Assembly (NCBI RefSeq): GCF_012933555.1
Contig: NZ_JABBPK010000001.1
Location: forward strand, 3,822,001 to 3,886,000
From: Niallia alba
Lineage (GTDB): Bacteria > Bacillota > Bacilli > Bacillales > Cytobacillaceae
DNA: 64,000 bases
Direction of reading: 5' to 3'
Shown here in pieces: positions 61,980 through 64,000 of this stretch (position 1 is its first letter; the number at the start of each line of letters is the position of its first letter). A program made the translations under genes and the position numbers. The notes beneath the pieces are model-generated. The model searched no databases. It saw only the letters and a program-made list of their open reading frames with translations, and had not been told where the DNA came from.

Positions 61980-63338
61980 TTAAGCTTTTACCTTATCGCG
62001 TAACGTATCAGCAAGAATATTCCGCATAAATTCTGGAAGAAAATAATCTTTCTTTGTTGCACGATAAATAGATGGGAAAAAATTACCGAACGTAAGCATA
62101 TCAGGAACTGTAACGATGTATTCCTGATCAGCCTGTATTTCTTTGGAATGTATATAAAATTTTTCTCTTTCTCCAATTATCTCGCGTGTAATTCCTGCTG
62201 ATATCATTCTGCCCATTAATGTTCCACGGAATCCAAGACCCTTTACAGGCAATGTCTCCCATTTTGCTGCTTTCATATCGAGCAAAATTTCTTTTAATTC
62301 AGCTCCTGTTAAAGTAACATTGCACGGATTAATTGGATGTGGACAAATCGATAATAAATCAAAGTAAGTGACATCTCCTTCATCCAATCCATTTAGTATT
62401 AACCCTTCATTAATAATGGCGCAATCTGAATGACACCAAGAAACTAATTTCTCACAGAGCATTTTTGCTAGGACTTCTCGAGAAATATGCGCATCTGTTG
62501 TGACTGCTTTTTCAGCTAATGCTTGCTTTCCTTGTAAATAATAATTTTCTATAATAGCTTTCTCTTCATGCGCAATTGGTAATTTGCTTGTATCATATAA
62601 TATCGCTTTTTTATCGATTATATTTTTTGAGTCATCGACCTTTAATTCAATATGACCAATATAATAGCCGTACTTACCAGCAGCACCTTGAAGATTATTA
62701 TTGATTAATTTCCCTTGGTGAAAAATATGATGCGTATGTGCACCTAAAATCACATCAATTTCTGGATAATTTGTTGCAATAACTTCATCATCGTTTATTC
62801 CTAAATGGGATAGCAATACTATGATATCAACATGTCCTCTAAGCGCTTCTACTTGTTGAGAAAGTTCTTGAATTGGCTCAGTCAATTTCCAGCCTAAGAG
62901 CTCATATAACCGCTCGAAATAGGCAGTAATTCCAATCACGCCTATTTTTGTCCCTTGGTCCGTCTCGTATATTTGATGAGGAATCGCCCAAGCTGGTCGT
63001 TTCCCATCACTCATATAAAGGTTAGCAACAATTACATCAAATAAAGCATCATCATATAAATGATCTAATGCCTCATAGGAGAGGGTAATTCCTTCATTAT
63101 TTCCTATTGTCACAGCGTCATATTGTTCTTTATTTAAAAGCTTCGTATTAATTCTGCCTTTCGTCGCTTCAGTATAAGGATGAGACAAATCCAAATGGTC
63201 ACCTATATCAAATAAATAAACAGCTTCGCCAGCCTCTTTATGCCATTTTTTTCTTTCACGCAGCAATTCATATATTCTTGGCCAATTTTCAAAATGGCTA
63301 TGTAAATCATTGGTATGATATATGTGGATGACTTCCAT
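61980..63338 (-). CDS. yunD: Metallophosphatase/5'-nucleotidase-like protein YunD
   Basis: 452 residues. N-terminal metallophosphoesterase: YHTNDLHSHFENWPRI, FDIGDHLDLSHP, AVTIGNNEGITLSYEALDHL (GNNE in place of GNHE), LLSHLGINDDE, ILGAHTHHIFHQGKL. C-terminal 5'-nucleotidase domain from about 290 (INEGLILNGLDEGDVTYFDL). No signal peptide, so cytoplasmic unlike classic UshA. The GNHE-to-GNNE change affects a residue that normally assists catalysis. Confidence 0.88.
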   Translation of the reverse strand: MEVIHIYHTNDLHSHFENWPRIYELLRERKKWHKEAGEAVYLFDIGDHLDLSHPYTEATKGRINTKLLNKEQYDAVTIGNNEGITLSYEALDHLYDDALFDVIVANLYMSDGKRPAWAIPHQIYETDQGTKIGVIGITAYFERLYELLGWKLTEPIQELSQQVEALRGHVDIIVLLSHLGINDDEVIATNYPEIDVILGAHTHHIFHQGKLINNNLQGAAGKYGYYIGHIELKVDDSKNIIDKKAILYDTSKLPIAHEEKAIIENYYLQGKQALAEKAVTTDAHISREVLAKMLCEKLVSWCHSDCAIINEGLILNGLDEGDVTYFDLLSICPHPINPCNVTLTGAELKEILLDMKAAKWETLPVKGLGFRGTLMGRMISAGITREIIGEREKFYIHSKEIQADQEYIVTVPDMLTFGNFFPSIYRATKKDYFLPEFMRNILADTLRDKVKA

Positions 63339-63406
63339 CTTCTCGCCTTCCTTATTTTGTATTTTCTCTATTTGTTGGAGATGATTCCTTTTGCCTTTTC
63401 TCCCAT

Positions 63407-64000
63407 TTAAAATAAATCTAATTGTCTTGGAGCTAAATTCGTATATTCTATATTTAGCAATTTAATAAGCTCTTTCCCATTGTCGGCAGCATCTCCACCA
63501 GAGTTATTATTAAAAACAACATAAATATCCCTACATATCTTTTCAAGCTGGCGAATATTTTCTGCCCACTCTTTTAATTCAACAGTATTATATCGGTATA
63601 AATAACGAACTTCTCGCCAGTTTGGATTATTGTTTTGCTGCCATCCATAATGATTTCTACCATGAAGACGAATCAGTACTTTTTCTTCACCGCCAACTTC
63701 CAGTACAGTAGGAACAGAACCTGGCTTTACTTGCGGTTCATCACAAATACTATGAATCCAATTTTCTTCCTTCATAAACCGAAGCGTTCCTTCTCGATAC
63801 TTAGGCTCAAACCAAGACTGATGTCGAAATTCAAGAGCACGAGGAATATCTCCCATCTTTTTCCTACATGCTCTTAAATACTGGACATTTCCCTTTGTAC
63901 AATCAAACCAAGGTGGAAATTGAAACAAGACCATTGCTAGTTTCCCTGCTTTTCTATACGGTACTAAGGAATCGATAAATGCAGAAAACATTTCTTCATT
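63407..64000 (-). CDS. yunF: DUF72 family protein YunF, 5' part outside the window
   Basis: 198 residues visible of a family usually near 280, with the frame still open at the window edge (an in-frame ATG at 63991 is internal). LAMVLFQFPPWFDCTKGNVQ, ALEFRHQSWFEPKYREGTLR, VLIRLHGRNHYGWQ and VFNNNSGGDAADNGKELIKL are DUF72 hallmarks (TIM-barrel fold, function unknown). Neighbour of yunD as in B. subtilis. Confidence 0.88.
   Translation of the reverse strand, partial: NEEMFSAFIDSLVPYRKAGKLAMVLFQFPPWFDCTKGNVQYLRACRKKMGDIPRALEFRHQSWFEPKYREGTLRFMKEENWIHSICDEPQVKPGSVPTVLEVGGEEKVLIRLHGRNHYGWQQNNNPNWREVRYLYRYNTVELKEWAENIRQLEKICRDIYVVFNNNSGGDAADNGKELIKLLNIEYTNLAPRQLDLF

Overview
The window is chromosomal DNA from a low-GC, spore-forming Bacillaceae (Bacillus/Niallia/Cytobacillus type). 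Evidence: AGGAGG-type ribosome binding sites, many TTG starts, spore genes (yutH, lytH), the sporulation-phosphorelay genes kapB and kapD, a class IV polyhydroxyalkanoate synthase (phaR/phaC), and gene order that follows the B. subtilis yug-yui-yum-yut-yun segment over most of its length. Family assignments and synteny come from reading proteins and from memory; no database search was run.

Layout. 0.3-2.0 kb: two-subunit CHR chromate transporter with an Lrp-type regulator. 2.4-4.8 kb: ribA-ribD-HAD phosphatase operon without a visible FMN riboswitch. 5.2-15.6 kb: TetR regulator, then a yug-like block (yugO K+ channel, Cys-rich copper protein, pgi, yugJ, yuzA, rocD, yugI, alaT-alaR, frameshifted yugE-like gene). 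15.7-18.6 kb: SAM-I riboswitch controlling a metNIQ methionine importer. 18.8-21.0 kb: a lipoprotein and mntH with a promoter and MntR-like site. 21.1-24.1 kb: a zinc-finger transposase-like gene with a small ribbon-helix-helix-like partner, lying between two inverted copies of a ~50 bp hairpin element, then sodC. 24.7-26.5 kb: kapB, kapD. 26.7-32.4 kb: complete mrpABCDEFG Na+/H+ antiporter operon. 32.5-36.2 kb: small unknown genes and a PHA cluster (SDR-phaR-phaC). 36.4-48.7 kb: pepA, yuiD, yuiC, yumC, Fe-S genes (yutM, yutI), yuzB, yutJ, yuzD, and the threonine operon hom-thrC-thrB. 49.1-52.75 kb: a three-level nest of mobile DNA. 52.8-64 kb: yutH, yutG, yutF, yutE, an EAL protein, yutD, lipA, lytH, an HD-GYP protein, yunC, yunD and a truncated yunF.

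The most notable structure is the nest at 49113-52756. A ~170 bp terminal-inverted-repeat element (family C, flanked by AATGAA) is split by an IS110-family element, whose long 5' non-coding end (probable bridge-RNA locus) is itself split from its recombinase gene by an IS6/IS240-like element bounded by an exact 8 bp duplication TTAAAAAT. Three families of dispersed intergenic repeats (A, B, C) punctuate the window. Family A has two conserved stem-loops and is always in the + orientation. Other points worth checking are the divergent RibA-RibD-phosphatase operon, the paired hairpin elements 3' of mntH and sodC, the frameshift in the yugE-like gene, and the SodC homologue that has lost a copper ligand.
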